DNA from: Clostridiales bacterium
Lineage (GTDB): Bacteria; Bacillota; Clostridia; Oscillospirales; Butyricicoccaceae
Assembly: GCA_019418305.1 (NCBI GenBank)
Contig: DYCA01000025.1
Location: 1-18,777, forward strand
Direction of reading: 5' to 3'
Length of the DNA: 18,777 nucleotides
Of this stretch, positions 1 through 7,532 are shown one piece after another. How positions within the stretch are numbered: position 1 is the stretch's first letter; the number at the start of each line of letters is the position of its first letter. Made by a program: the position numbers and the translations under genes. The notes beneath the pieces were generated by a model. The model made no database searches. It was not told where the DNA came from and worked only from the letters and a program-made list of their open reading frames with translations.

Positions 1-2133
1 GTGTATGTCGGCAGCGAACAGTCGGCGAACGGGTCGACTTACGTGGGCCGCTCCGAGGATATCGGTAAGCTGTACGATAAAGTATTTGAAGTACGTCCGG
101 CGGCTGATCATGCGGACGGCGAGATGTATGAAGATACATATGGATTCTCCATGCCGTATCCGGCGCACACCTACCGCTATACTGTGATGCGCGACTCGAT
201 GGAGATGGGCGAATCCGTTGTGGATGCGAACGGAAATCTCGTGCGAGAAGCCTACGGCGAAGTCGGTATGAACGAAAACGGCGTTGCGATGAGTGCGACG
301 GTTTCGACGGCAAACAATGAAAAAGCCGAGGCAGCCGATCCGTTGGTAGAGACCGGTATCTGTGAAATCTCCCTTAACTCGGTTGTCCTGATGACGGCGG
401 AGTCCGCACGAGACGGTGTGGAGAAACTGGCCAAAATCATTGACACCTATGGTTCCGGTGAGTGCAACTCGTTTACCATCAGTGATGCCAACGAAGTGTG
501 GGACTTTGAAACGCTGTCCGGTCATCAGTATGTAGCGGTCAAGATGCCGGTGGATAAGGTTTCGGTCAACCCGAACATGGTGGTGATGAACGAGATTGAT
601 GTTTCCGATACGGAAAATGTCATTGCGTCGGATGCGTTGATTTCTCTGCCGCTGGAGAATGGTTTTCTGGTTTCTTCGCAGAAGGGCGAGGCAGCCGATG
701 ATAAGATTACCAAAATCGACATCCAGAAAACCTACGGTTCGGAAGATTTCGGCAATGGGCAGTATTTCCGTTTCTGGCAGGGGGTTAACTATCTGAATGA
801 AGCGCTGTCGGAAACGGTTTCGGTCGAGCGCGAAGGCGAGGCTGCACCGGAAGGTCCGTTTAACATGCTGTTTGAGGCGGATCGTAAGCTGACCACGTAT
901 GAAGTGCTGCGTCTGCTGGCTTACCGCGGTGAAGGTACGGAATACGCGGCGGATAACAATCCGGAGAATAATCCGAATGGCACTGCCATCGGCAACGAGC
1001 GTCAGGCAGAATGTCACATTTTTGAGATTCGCAGCGATATGCCGGAAGCATTGGCAACTGTGCAGTGGCAGGCCATGTCCCGCGCGGAGTTCTCGGTTTA
1101 TCTGCCGTATTACAGCAATCTGCTGACCGATACGTCGGAAATTTTCCAGACCGAGTACAGTACGGATGCAGAAAATATTGAAGAAGTGCTGGACGATGCG
1201 GATTTCCCGGCGGAAACCTCCGCTTATTGGGTATTTACCGCCATCAACGATCTGTGTGATAACGACCGCGCGCGTTACGGCACAAATGTCAAGCTGTATT
1301 GGGAAAAATACCAGAAAGCACTCATCGAGCAGCAAGCTGCGGTAGACAAAGAGATGGAACGCATTTATGCGGAAAGCCCGGAGCAGGCTGAGAAAACGGC
1401 AACGGCGTTGGGTAAAGCGGTTTCGGAAGAGGCGTTTGCAAACGCCAAGAGCATCCTGACTGAGCTGCGCGCCTTCATCGCGCAGGACAAGGCGGGCGAG
1501 CTGACCAAGGACGATGTGTTTACCCCCACAGTTTTGACTGTGAACAAGATGCCGACCTACGCCATCGACATGGCAGTCGAAGAGGAAACTGGCTTTGACG
1601 ACGTTGCGGCCTCTGCGTGGTATGCTGACGCAGTAGAGTACGTGGTCAGCAACGGTGTGATGAACGGTACAGGCGACACCACGTTTGAGCCGGATGCGGC
1701 GCTGTCCCGCAGCATGATGGTACAGGTGCTGTACAACATGGAGAACAAGCCTGCGGCTTCGGATGCTGCCTTTATCGATGTGGCGGATAACGCTTGGTAT
1801 GCGGATGCGGTTGCATGGGCGGCAGAAAATAAGCTTGTTAATGGCGTAGAGGAAAATCAGTTTGCACCGGATGATAATATCACTCGTGAGCAGATGGCGG
1901 CCATTCTGTATCGCTATGCCCAATATAAGGGTCAGGATGTTTCGGCCCGTGCGGATATGAATGCCTATACGGATTTTGCTGAAATTTCCAGCTATGCCGA
2001 GCCGATGCTTGCATGGGCAGTATCGGAAGGTCTGATAACCGGCAGCAGCGATACAACCCTCAGCCCTGCGGGTAATGCCACCCGTGCAGAAGTAGCGGTT
2101 GTTTTGATGCGTTACTTACAGCAGATTTCCTGA
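1..2133 (+). CDS. C69-family dipeptidase with C-terminal triple SLH domain (5' partial)
   Basis: This is the 3' part of a secreted peptidase of family C69 (U34, PepD-like), which hydrolyses dipeptides with an N-terminal cysteine nucleophile. The reading frame is open from base 1, and the visible start resembles the family's N-terminal region just after the catalytic cysteine (YVGSEQSANGSTYVGRSEDI). The cysteine and any signal peptide therefore lie upstream of the window, and the GTG at base 1 is probably an internal valine. Residues about 1-500 carry family-like segments such as NENGVAMSATVS, GECNSFTISDANEVWDFE and YFRFWQGVNYLNEAL. Three SLH repeats follow at about 531-575, 590-640 and 655-707, each with the AWYADAVEY/AWAVSEGL type of helix. 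SLH repeats bind cell-wall polymers, so the enzyme is probably held on the cell surface. It ends at TGA, with a strong terminator 17 bases later. It converges on the peptidase/carrier operon downstream. Confidence 0.88.
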   Translation: MYVGSEQSANGSTYVGRSEDIGKLYDKVFEVRPAADHADGEMYEDTYGFSMPYPAHTYRYTVMRDSMEMGESVVDANGNLVREAYGEVGMNENGVAMSATVSTANNEKAEAADPLVETGICEISLNSVVLMTAESARDGVEKLAKIIDTYGSGECNSFTISDANEVWDFETLSGHQYVAVKMPVDKVSVNPNMVVMNEIDVSDTENVIASDALISLPLENGFLVSSQKGEAADDKITKIDIQKTYGSEDFGNGQYFRFWQGVNYLNEALSETVSVEREGEAAPEGPFNMLFEADRKLTTYEVLRLLAYRGEGTEYAADNNPENNPNGTAIGNERQAECHIFEIRSDMPEALATVQWQAMSRAEFSVYLPYYSNLLTDTSEIFQTEYSTDAENIEEVLDDADFPAETSAYWVFTAINDLCDNDRARYGTNVKLYWEKYQKALIEQQAAVDKEMERIYAESPEQAEKTATALGKAVSEEAFANAKSILTELRAFIAQDKAGELTKDDVFTPTVLTVNKMPTYAIDMAVEEETGFDDVAASAWYADAVEYVVSNGVMNGTGDTTFEPDAALSRSMMVQVLYNMENKPAASDAAFIDVADNAWYADAVAWAAENKLVNGVEENQFAPDDNITREQMAAILYRYAQYKGQDVSARADMNAYTDFAEISSYAEPMLAWAVSEGLITGSSDTTLSPAGNATRAEVAVVLMRYLQQIS

Positions 2134-2150
2134 TTCTTTTCGTAGTGAAC

Positions 2151-2192
2151 AAACCAAGCCGGGCAGCGATATGCTGCCCGGCTTGGTTTTTC
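2151..2192 (+). terminator. Intrinsic terminator of the C69 dipeptidase gene
   Basis: A perfect 17-bp inverted repeat (2151-2167 with 2173-2189) around a 5-base loop is followed by a T-rich tract. It lies 17 bases after the stop codon of the SLH dipeptidase gene. Confidence 0.93.
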
Positions 2193-2302
2193 TGTTTTGT
2201 CTTTTGTCCGGCAATATGGTTTGCGATATTTTGCGGCAGGGCCGTGGGGTACGCAGCAGGAAAAACCGGATTATTCCGAGCAAAGAACCGGCGCAATAGA
2301 TG

Positions 2303-2343
2303 GGAAAAGCCCCATGCCGTCGCATTTGTACGGCATGAGGCTT
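2303..2343 (-). terminator. Intrinsic terminator of the carrier/peptidase operon
   Basis: The minus-strand RNA forms a 14-bp stem (2343-2330 with 2320-2307) containing one G-U pair, with a 9-base loop and then TTTT. It begins 14 bases after the stop of the small membrane protein gene. The stretch between this hairpin and the dipeptidase terminator (about 2193-2302) holds nothing else I can support. Confidence 0.82.
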
Positions 2344-2357
2344 GGGGGAAGGGGTGT

Positions 2358-2582
2358 CTAAGGATGAGGGGAGGATTGTTGCTTTTCAGCTTTCTGTTGG
2401 GCTTGTTCGTCAGCCCGTTTGACAACACGGATGCCGATGGTGAGAAATACAGCGGAAACGATTGCAGCTGTCAGCACAAATCCATCCTGTAAAGTAAACA
2501 GGAATCGGTCGGCCAGCATAACGGTGACAATCAGTATGCTGCCAAAAGCCTCCAGTTGAAGGCCGCGCTGTCTGGATAACAT
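2358..2582 (-). CDS. Small two-helix membrane protein at the end of the peptidase operon
   Basis: This is a 74-residue protein that I do not recognise. It has two predicted membrane helices, about residues 12-27 (FGSILIVTVMLADRFLF) and 35-53 (VLTAAIVSAVFLTIGIRVV). A charged, glutamine- and lysine-rich tail follows (ADEQAQQKAEKQQ), likely cytoplasmic. A good Shine-Dalgarno sequence (AAAGGAGC) sits about 8 bases before the ATG, and the gene starts 24 bases after the YjiG-like gene on the same strand, so it is the last gene of the operon. The RBS, the hydrophobic pattern and the terminator directly after it argue that it is real. It could be a small accessory subunit of the YjiG/YjiH-like pair. 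That role is inferred only from position. Confidence 0.72.
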   Translation of the reverse strand: MLSRQRGLQLEAFGSILIVTVMLADRFLFTLQDGFVLTAAIVSAVFLTIGIRVVKRADEQAQQKAEKQQSSPHP

Positions 2583-2606
2583 GAGAACTGCTCCTTTCCC
2601 GGTATG

Positions 2607-3140
2607 TTATTGTACGCCCATAGCGGTAAGAATGATGCGCATGATAACAAGGCTGATTGCTGCATCCAGCAGGCAGATGCCGATCAGAAGCGGATGCCAT
2701 TTTTTGTTTGAGCCGGTAACCAGTACAATACGGGCATAGTGGCCGATCAGGGTGCCCATCAGAATACAGGCGGGCAGCATCATGGAGGCTTGGCCCAGCG
2801 TCAGCGTACCGGCCTGATACATGGAAGCGGCGGTCGCGCAGCCGGAGGCCTTTGCAAAGAACGCGGAAATCAGCACTGCAAAGGCTTCGCCGGGCAGACC
2901 GAACAGTCCCATGACAGGGGCCATCACGGTGCCGAGCAGATCCATCAGACCGGTTTCCTGCAAAATGTAAACCAGTACATAGCCGAGAATCATAGCCGGT
3001 GTGATGTTTTCAATGCCGACTTTAAAACCTTTGGCACAACCTTTGAGAAAAGTATCGACGATAGATGGCTTCTTCGCCGCGGCCGGAGCCGCCGGAGCGG
3101 ATGGCTGCGCAACGGATGCCGTTTTAACTTCTGCACTCAT
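2607..3140 (-). CDS. YjiG-like (SpmB-related) nucleoside-recognition/Gate-domain membrane protein
   Basis: This 177-residue integral membrane protein resembles E. coli YjiG and the SpmB group, which carry the 'nucleoside recognition' (Gate) domain. The first 24 residues form an Ala/Pro-rich soluble tail. After it come KGFKVGIENITPAMILGYVL, a conserved glycine/alanine-rich stretch (LPGEAFAVLISAFFAKASG), and helices near 120-140 and 150-172. Its start is supported by GGGAGGAT six bases before the ATG, and it begins 15 bases after its YjiH-like partner. Such pairs are thought to form a two-subunit membrane complex, possibly a transporter, but the substrate is not established. In E. coli the yjiG-yjiH pair sits beside the isoaspartyl dipeptidase gene iadA; here the pair sits beside an M20 peptidase, so a peptide-linked role is a reasonable inference. 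Confidence 0.8.
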   Translation of the reverse strand: MSAEVKTASVAQPSAPAAPAAAKKPSIVDTFLKGCAKGFKVGIENITPAMILGYVLVYILQETGLMDLLGTVMAPVMGLFGLPGEAFAVLISAFFAKASGCATAASMYQAGTLTLGQASMMLPACILMGTLIGHYARIVLVTGSNKKWHPLLIGICLLDAAISLVIMRIILTAMGVQ

Positions 3141-3155
3141 TTGGTTATCCTCCCT

Positions 3156-3794
3156 TTAAGCCTTGTTTCTTTTGGCATGCAGCACCAGACGAACGATATT
3201 GGCGCCGATCAGCTTGCAGATAAACATGATAACAATACAGGGTCCAAGCGCAACCGGACAAATGGCAACCAGCGGAGCGCCGCCGGTAATGGTATTGTTG
3301 ATGCACGCGGAACCGGCATATTGATAGGCCACAAAGATGGTTCGTTCATCGTCGGTAATCTCGCCGTTTTCATATAGTTCGCGGGTCATGACGGCAGCCA
3401 CATCCGAGCCGGTAAAGCTGGAGATAAACGCAATGCCGCATTTGCCGGGGATGCCCATGAGAGGGCGCAGCAGCGGACGGAATACAATATCGGATGCCTT
3501 GAAAGCACCAAGCTGTTCAAATACGCCCAGCAGGCCGCAGAAAAACATGACGGCGGGAATAAGGTTGAAACCGGCCATGAAACCATCCTTGGCGCCGGTA
3601 CCGCCCGAGCCAATCAGATTGGCACCTGTGTCGCCGATCTGGCCAAATGAGCCGGACAGGTTGGTAAAGTCCAATACCTTAAGCGGGCCGTCCACCGTGC
3701 GGAATGCACCCGACAGAACAAGAATTAGGACAACCAGCGCGATCCATGCGCCGATACCGATTTTTTCCTTGTTTTCTTCGCTTTTTTCTTTCAT
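3156..3794 (-). CDS. YjiH-like (SpmA-related) nucleoside-recognition/Gate-domain membrane protein
   Basis: This 212-residue membrane protein is of the YjiH/SpmA type. After a charged N-terminus (MKEKSEENKEK) comes a first helix (about 13-30). The Gate-domain core follows, with GFMAGFNLIPAVMFFCGLLG, FISSFTGSDVAAVMTREL and YAGSACINNTITGGAPLV. The final helix is near 180-203, before a basic tail. The length is close to that of E. coli YjiH. A canonical Shine-Dalgarno (AAAGGAGG) precedes the ATG, and the gene starts 26 bases after the M20 peptidase stop. It is the partner of the YjiG-like gene directly downstream. The biochemical function of the pair is unproven; peptide or amino-acid movement is inferred from the surrounding peptidase and carrier genes. 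Confidence 0.8.
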   Translation of the reverse strand: MKEKSEENKEKIGIGAWIALVVLILVLSGAFRTVDGPLKVLDFTNLSGSFGQIGDTGANLIGSGGTGAKDGFMAGFNLIPAVMFFCGLLGVFEQLGAFKASDIVFRPLLRPLMGIPGKCGIAFISSFTGSDVAAVMTRELYENGEITDDERTIFVAYQYAGSACINNTITGGAPLVAICPVALGPCIVIMFICKLIGANIVRLVLHAKRNKA

Positions 3795-3820
3795 CTGCTT
3801 TTCCTCCTTTGATATCTCTT

Positions 3821-4855
3821 TTATCCCTTGGTGAAATCATCTTCCAGCGTACATGCGGCACAGGCGGCCAGAATGCATCGCTGGAACATGGACTCTACTT
3901 CTGCGTATTCATTGGGCGTGTGGTTGCCTTCACCGCGCGCGCCCATGCCGCACACTGTGGGAACACCGCATGCGACCGTTATTCCGGAATCAGACAGACC
4001 GCCTACCTGAAAGCAGTCAATTTCTCCAAAGCCGCAGGACTGCGCGGTCTTTTTCAAATGTCCGAATAACGCCATGACGCCGTCGGTCGTATCCATGCAG
4101 TTTATCAGCCGGCTGATATCCAGCTCCGCCCAAGTATCCGGTACCGTGCTGTTTGCGGTGACCCGTTCCAGCTCGGTCAGGATCTCGTTTTTAATCTCAG
4201 TTGTGGGAAAGCGGATGCCAATATGGATAGTACACTGGTCCGGTATTGTGTTCTCTCCCATTCCGCCAGTAATTTTGCCGCAGTTGATAAGGCGGCCGCG
4301 AGAAAAGTCGTTATAGGCTTCTAAATCTGCAATTTTGTGTGCAGCTTCCAAAATGGCCGAGCGGCCTTTTTCGGGTGCGATGCCGGAATGTGCAGCGACG
4401 CCATGCACGGTGATTGTGACCGGTCCGCCGCCTTTGCGACCGACAACAAAGCGATTGTCCATATAGCCGGTTTCAAAATTGAATGCAGCCAGAGCGCCGA
4501 CCGCTTCGGAGGCCATCACTTCCTTGGCGTTGGAGAACATGTGCAGGTTTTCTTCATCGCCGGCAAAAATGCATTTGATGGGACGGTCTCGGAATCCGGC
4601 CTCGGTCAGCGCCTTGATTGCATACACCGCAATTACCAGACCGGCTTTCATATCCAGTACGCCCGGACCGTGTGCAAAGCCGTTTTCATCAATGCGGAAG
4701 GGGTTTTCCGTTGCAGCGCCTTCCTTAAAAACCGTATCCATATGTCCGATAAACAGCAGCGGTGCTTTGGTGCTTTCGCTGTTCCATTCACCGACCAAGA
4801 CATCGCCGGCGTTTTCCATCGGAATGACACGTGTTTTGGCGCCTGTACCTTCCAA
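3821..4855 (-). CDS. M20-family metallopeptidase, N-terminally truncated
   Basis: This protein resembles M20 glutamate-carboxypeptidase/deacylase-type enzymes, which use two zinc ions to cleave peptides or N-acyl amino acids. The catalytic set is present: H38 and D40 in IGHMDTVF, D68 in GPGVLDMKAGL, E101/E102 in FAGDEE, E128 and H312 in GNHTPNE. H156 lies in the dimerisation domain. The N-terminus is wrong. The first usable start is a TTG at 4855 with no Shine-Dalgarno. M20-like sequence continues in frame upstream (VTAVCNILRRELEG, from about 4888), but there is no ATG or GTG before an in-frame TGA at 4936-4934. About 40-60 family residues are therefore missing, and the 5' end overlaps the carrier ORF by 68 bases. 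It may be a pseudogene, or expressed by an unusual mechanism. Confidence 0.75.
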   Translation of the reverse strand: MEGTGAKTRVIPMENAGDVLVGEWNSESTKAPLLFIGHMDTVFKEGAATENPFRIDENGFAHGPGVLDMKAGLVIAVYAIKALTEAGFRDRPIKCIFAGDEENLHMFSNAKEVMASEAVGALAAFNFETGYMDNRFVVGRKGGGPVTITVHGVAAHSGIAPEKGRSAILEAAHKIADLEAYNDFSRGRLINCGKITGGMGENTIPDQCTIHIGIRFPTTEIKNEILTELERVTANSTVPDTWAELDISRLINCMDTTDGVMALFGHLKKTAQSCGFGEIDCFQVGGLSDSGITVACGVPTVCGMGARGEGNHTPNEYAEVESMFQRCILAACAACTLEDDFTKG

Positions 4856-6035
4856 TTCGCGGCGCAGGATGTTGCAAACGGCGGTTACACGCCAGTAAAA
4901 CCGAGGCGATGGTAACGGTGACGAATCCAGCTGTCAGCATTTTTGGCAGTAAGTAATTGAGTATTGCGGCCTTTTCCTGTTCGTTGCGGCCAAACGCTTC
5001 CGTAACTTCCTGTGGAATCAGCATGGTGGTGGGGAAGCCGAAGGTGCAGCTGATACCGAGGGAAATAGACAGTGCAAAGGGAATGTGCAGCAGTTTGGCG
5101 CAGGCAAAGCCGACAATTACGATGCCGCTGACGCCGCAGATTGCGGAAAGCAGCAGTGCAGGCAAAACGGATACAACCTGCTGCGGTGATGTGGTGGACA
5201 AATTGGAGAAAATCAAAATAGTGACAAAAAAAGTAATCAAAGAACTGGACTTGGTTTTCTCCAAAATTCCTTTCTCAAAAAATCCCGCCGCGAAAAATAC
5301 AGCGCCCATAATCAGGCAGAGCACATAGTAGTGAATGACGCCGTTGGTCAGTTGGGAAAGGTAGTAGGCGACCAGTGCCGTAAGCCCCAGCTTTGCGAGA
5401 TAGACGGATGGGCGGGCAAATGCGGGAGGCAAACAGAGGGGACCGCGCTTTTGGGCAGAGGCTTCTCCTTGCTGCGCTTCGCTGTATTCTGCGACCAGCT
5501 TGGCATCTTCCCGGAATTGCCGTGCAGTACGGCGCAGCAAGAGCGAAGCGATGGGCACACCGATAAATTTTTGCGTGACATAAAGCACAATGCAGAAGGT
5601 ACTGGCCTGCGCGAGACCCATTTCGTCAAGCGCACTGGTCATAATCAGTGTAGCCGCGCTGCCACCGGCGAAAATCGGAGCGCCGGCAATTGACATGTCG
5701 CGGCCAATCAGGGGCATGCCAATCAGAATAATCACAGCCACCGCACCGCAAACACAGAACAGGGCAGTGAGAACCACCTTCCACTGACGGCGCAATTCGG
5801 CAAAGTCGATTGTGGTGCCCAGAGAAACGATTAGAAGCCCCGCAATCACATTGCCAAAGCCGGTCACCTGTGCATCCTCAATTAAGGAGCGTGGCAGCAC
5901 GCCGCTCCAGAATCCGGCAAGCAGCAGAAGCGCAATGCCAAGTACTGTAGAAAAAACTGCCTTGGTTCGCTGCGCAATCAGTTCTCCTGCAGCATAGATA
6001 CATAACAAAACGGTGAGCGCCAGAACCGGTGTCAT
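4788..6035 (-). CDS. Multi-pass membrane carrier (putative secondary transporter) with an aberrant C-terminus
   Basis: About 11-12 hydrophobic helices span the protein, with a charged cytoplasmic loop at about 170-210. Small-residue motifs in membrane regions (GAPIFAGGSAATLIMTSALDE, split by helices, and GISCTFGFPTTML) recall discontinuous helices of sodium-coupled carboxylate or amino-acid carriers. I cannot name the family with confidence. The start is taken at the second ATG (6035), with AAGG nine bases upstream; the first ATG (6044) has a purine run touching the codon. The natural protein seems to end near 4890 in the last helix (TVTIASVLLA). From there about 34 residues rich in Arg (CNRRLQHPAPRIGRYRRQNT) are M20 sequence read in the wrong frame. 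It is the first gene of the operon behind the LysR gene and probably brings in the substrate of the M20 enzyme (inference). Confidence 0.72.
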   Translation of the reverse strand: MTPVLALTVLLCIYAAGELIAQRTKAVFSTVLGIALLLLAGFWSGVLPRSLIEDAQVTGFGNVIAGLLIVSLGTTIDFAELRRQWKVVLTALFCVCGAVAVIILIGMPLIGRDMSIAGAPIFAGGSAATLIMTSALDEMGLAQASTFCIVLYVTQKFIGVPIASLLLRRTARQFREDAKLVAEYSEAQQGEASAQKRGPLCLPPAFARPSVYLAKLGLTALVAYYLSQLTNGVIHYYVLCLIMGAVFFAAGFFEKGILEKTKSSSLITFFVTILIFSNLSTTSPQQVVSVLPALLLSAICGVSGIVIVGFACAKLLHIPFALSISLGISCTFGFPTTMLIPQEVTEAFGRNEQEKAAILNYLLPKMLTAGFVTVTIASVLLACNRRLQHPAPRIGRYRRQNTCHSDGKRRRCLGR

Positions 6036-6099
6036 ATCCCTCATCCTTTCTTGGTTTCAGCATACCATGTTACTTTTTTGCCTGTCCAAATCGAAAAAA

Positions 6100-6116
6100 T
6101 TATAATGCAGTTATAA
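6100..6116. promoter_or_regulatory. Palindrome copy 1, candidate LysR-type operator of the carrier operon
   Basis: TTATAA-TGCAG-TTATAA is a perfect inverted repeat with a 5-base spacer, which fits the loose T-N11-A pattern of LysR-family sites. It lies about 65 bases before the carrier start, just upstream of a weak promoter-like TTGGAC (6089-6084, minus strand). This is where an activator would bind. A second copy lies at 6265-6281. Confidence 0.5.
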
Positions 6117-6171
6117 ATGATACATAATGGCAAAAAATGAGATGATAGGCGGAAGAAAATTGGTATTTTTA

Positions 6172-6210
6172 CACAAAGAAAAAGGCGCTATGTACAAACA
6201 CAGCGCCTTT
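6172..6210 (-). terminator. Intrinsic terminator of the LysR-type gene
   Basis: A 9-bp perfect stem (6210-6202 with 6189-6181), a 12-base loop and a T-rich tail (TTTTTCTTT) on the minus strand separate the regulator from the carrier operon. The carrier therefore needs its own promoter in 6045-6170. Confidence 0.82.
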
Positions 6211-6264
6211 GCTTTGATGTTTTAACTATAGCAAGATTGCATTCTGATGTCAACTAAATAATAG

Positions 6265-6281
6265 TTATAACGCAGTCATAA
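6265..6281. promoter_or_regulatory. Palindrome copy 2, same motif downstream of the LysR gene
   Basis: TTATAA-CGCAG-TCATAA matches copy 1 at 15 of 17 bases. It is embedded in a longer 9-bp inverted repeat (AATAGTTAT at 6260-6268 with ATAACTATT at 6278-6286). A further half site (TTATAACG) occurs at 6299-6306. It lies between the LysR stop codon and its terminator, 165 bases centre-to-centre from copy 1. Confidence 0.45.
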
Positions 6282-6316
6282 CTATTTCGCATAACAGGTT
6301 ATAACGGCTTTCCTGT

Positions 6317-7237
6317 TCAATGTACTGCAGCTGGCGACGAATACAGCCCGTTGAGAAGTTCGACGAAGGCCTGCGCCTCCGGGCTGAGCAGCTCTCTTTT
6401 TCGCTGCAGCCAGCCGACGTTGATTTTCACATTGCAGTTTCGGATGGGAATGGTCTTAATGCCATAGCGCGCGTAATCCGGCGCGCTCAGCCCCGGGCCG
6501 AACCGGAACACATCGGTTGTGCTGAGCAGCGCAAGAATGGCGGCACTATCGCTGACATACACCACTTTTTTATGTTCGGTCAGTCGAACACCGTCGATTT
6601 CCAGATAAAAGGTCAGGTTGGAGAAATAGTCGTCCGGAAGTCGTACGATGGGATATTGTAAAAGCTGCTCCATCGTGACCTCATTTTGTACATATAATGG
6701 ACTGTGCGGGCCGATGTTGGCATACCAGGTATCCTCTCCCAAGGGATTAAAAACCAGGTTTTTGAAGTGCAGCATATGCTTAAGTTCCTTGGCCTGTACG
6801 TTGTTGCTCATTACAAATCCAATTTCGGCCTCTCCGCTTTCCACGCTTTCAATTACCTGCTGCATCCGCTGTTCCACGAGCTTTAAGGAGATGTCCTCCT
6901 GCTTATGTGCATTGTAAAATTCGCTGATGAGCCGCCCCATGGTGATGATGGGATAGGAAGCAATCGAAAGAATGCGCGGACGCTCTTTGGAGGATAAGCC
7001 CTGAATCAGTTCCATCTGATTGAGGATGGTACGCGCATACTGATACAGCTTTTTTCCTTCATCGGTCAGCACAACGCCTTTATTGGTGCGATTAAAGATG
7101 CGCACCTTCAGTTCGTTTTCCAGATTGCTGATGGCTTTGCTCAGATTGGGCTGGGTCACAAACAGTTTTTCCGCAGCTTTGTTGATGCTGCCCTGTTCTG
7201 CGACGGTCACAAAATAGGTAAGCTGATGAATCTGCAT
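6317..7237 (-). CDS. LysR-type transcriptional regulator
   Basis: This LysR-family protein is 306 residues from the chosen start. The N-terminal winged helix-turn-helix (MQIHQLTYFVTVAEQGSINK, then AAEKLFVTQPNLSKAISNLE) is followed by a linker helix and a C-terminal effector-binding domain from about residue 85. The methionine at 7237 fits the usual family start and has GGGG nine bases upstream; an ATG at 7252 would add five residues. It is on the same strand as the carrier/M20/YjiHG operon and ends 282 bases before it, with its own terminator between. It probably controls that operon through the palindromes at 6100 and 6265. The ligand cannot be told from the sequence; a peptide breakdown product or an amino acid is a guess from the neighbours. 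Confidence 0.9.
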   Translation of the reverse strand: MQIHQLTYFVTVAEQGSINKAAEKLFVTQPNLSKAISNLENELKVRIFNRTNKGVVLTDEGKKLYQYARTILNQMELIQGLSSKERPRILSIASYPIITMGRLISEFYNAHKQEDISLKLVEQRMQQVIESVESGEAEIGFVMSNNVQAKELKHMLHFKNLVFNPLGEDTWYANIGPHSPLYVQNEVTMEQLLQYPIVRLPDDYFSNLTFYLEIDGVRLTEHKKVVYVSDSAAILALLSTTDVFRFGPGLSAPDYARYGIKTIPIRNCNVKINVGWLQRKRELLSPEAQAFVELLNGLYSSPAAVH

Positions 7238-7461
7238 TGACAAACGCCCCATTTCTCATTGGATAAGAATAGTTTATCACAAAAATAGATTTTTTTCGAG
7301 AGCATTCGACATTGCGGATGGAAAGAAAGATGTTGTGCTTGTCATATGGCTGTCCGAGTCGGGGATTAATGAGGGAGGAAATAGGATTTCGTCGCAGATA
7401 TTTGGTTGAGGCAGTTCATACGACGGTTCTGAATTACTCTGAAATTGCAACAGAAGCAGAG

Positions 7462-7502
7462 AAAGGACTTGTTGCCTGCGGTTTGCAGGCGACAAGTCCT
7501 TT
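7462..7502 (-). terminator. Terminator-like hairpin after the riboflavin operon
   Basis: An 18-bp inverted repeat (7462-7479 with 7485-7502) with one imperfect position and a 5-base loop lies 31 bases after the ribH stop. The following T-tract on the minus strand is weak (TTTCTCTGCTTCTG). The rest of 7238-7532 holds no gene I can support. Confidence 0.65.
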
Positions 7503-7532
7503 GGTACTATATTTAAGTGCGGGGGCAGATGC

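Noticed and set aside
2145..2492. Open frame on the plus strand after the dipeptidase gene
   Set aside because: It crosses two terminators and is antisense to the small membrane protein gene, which has its own RBS.
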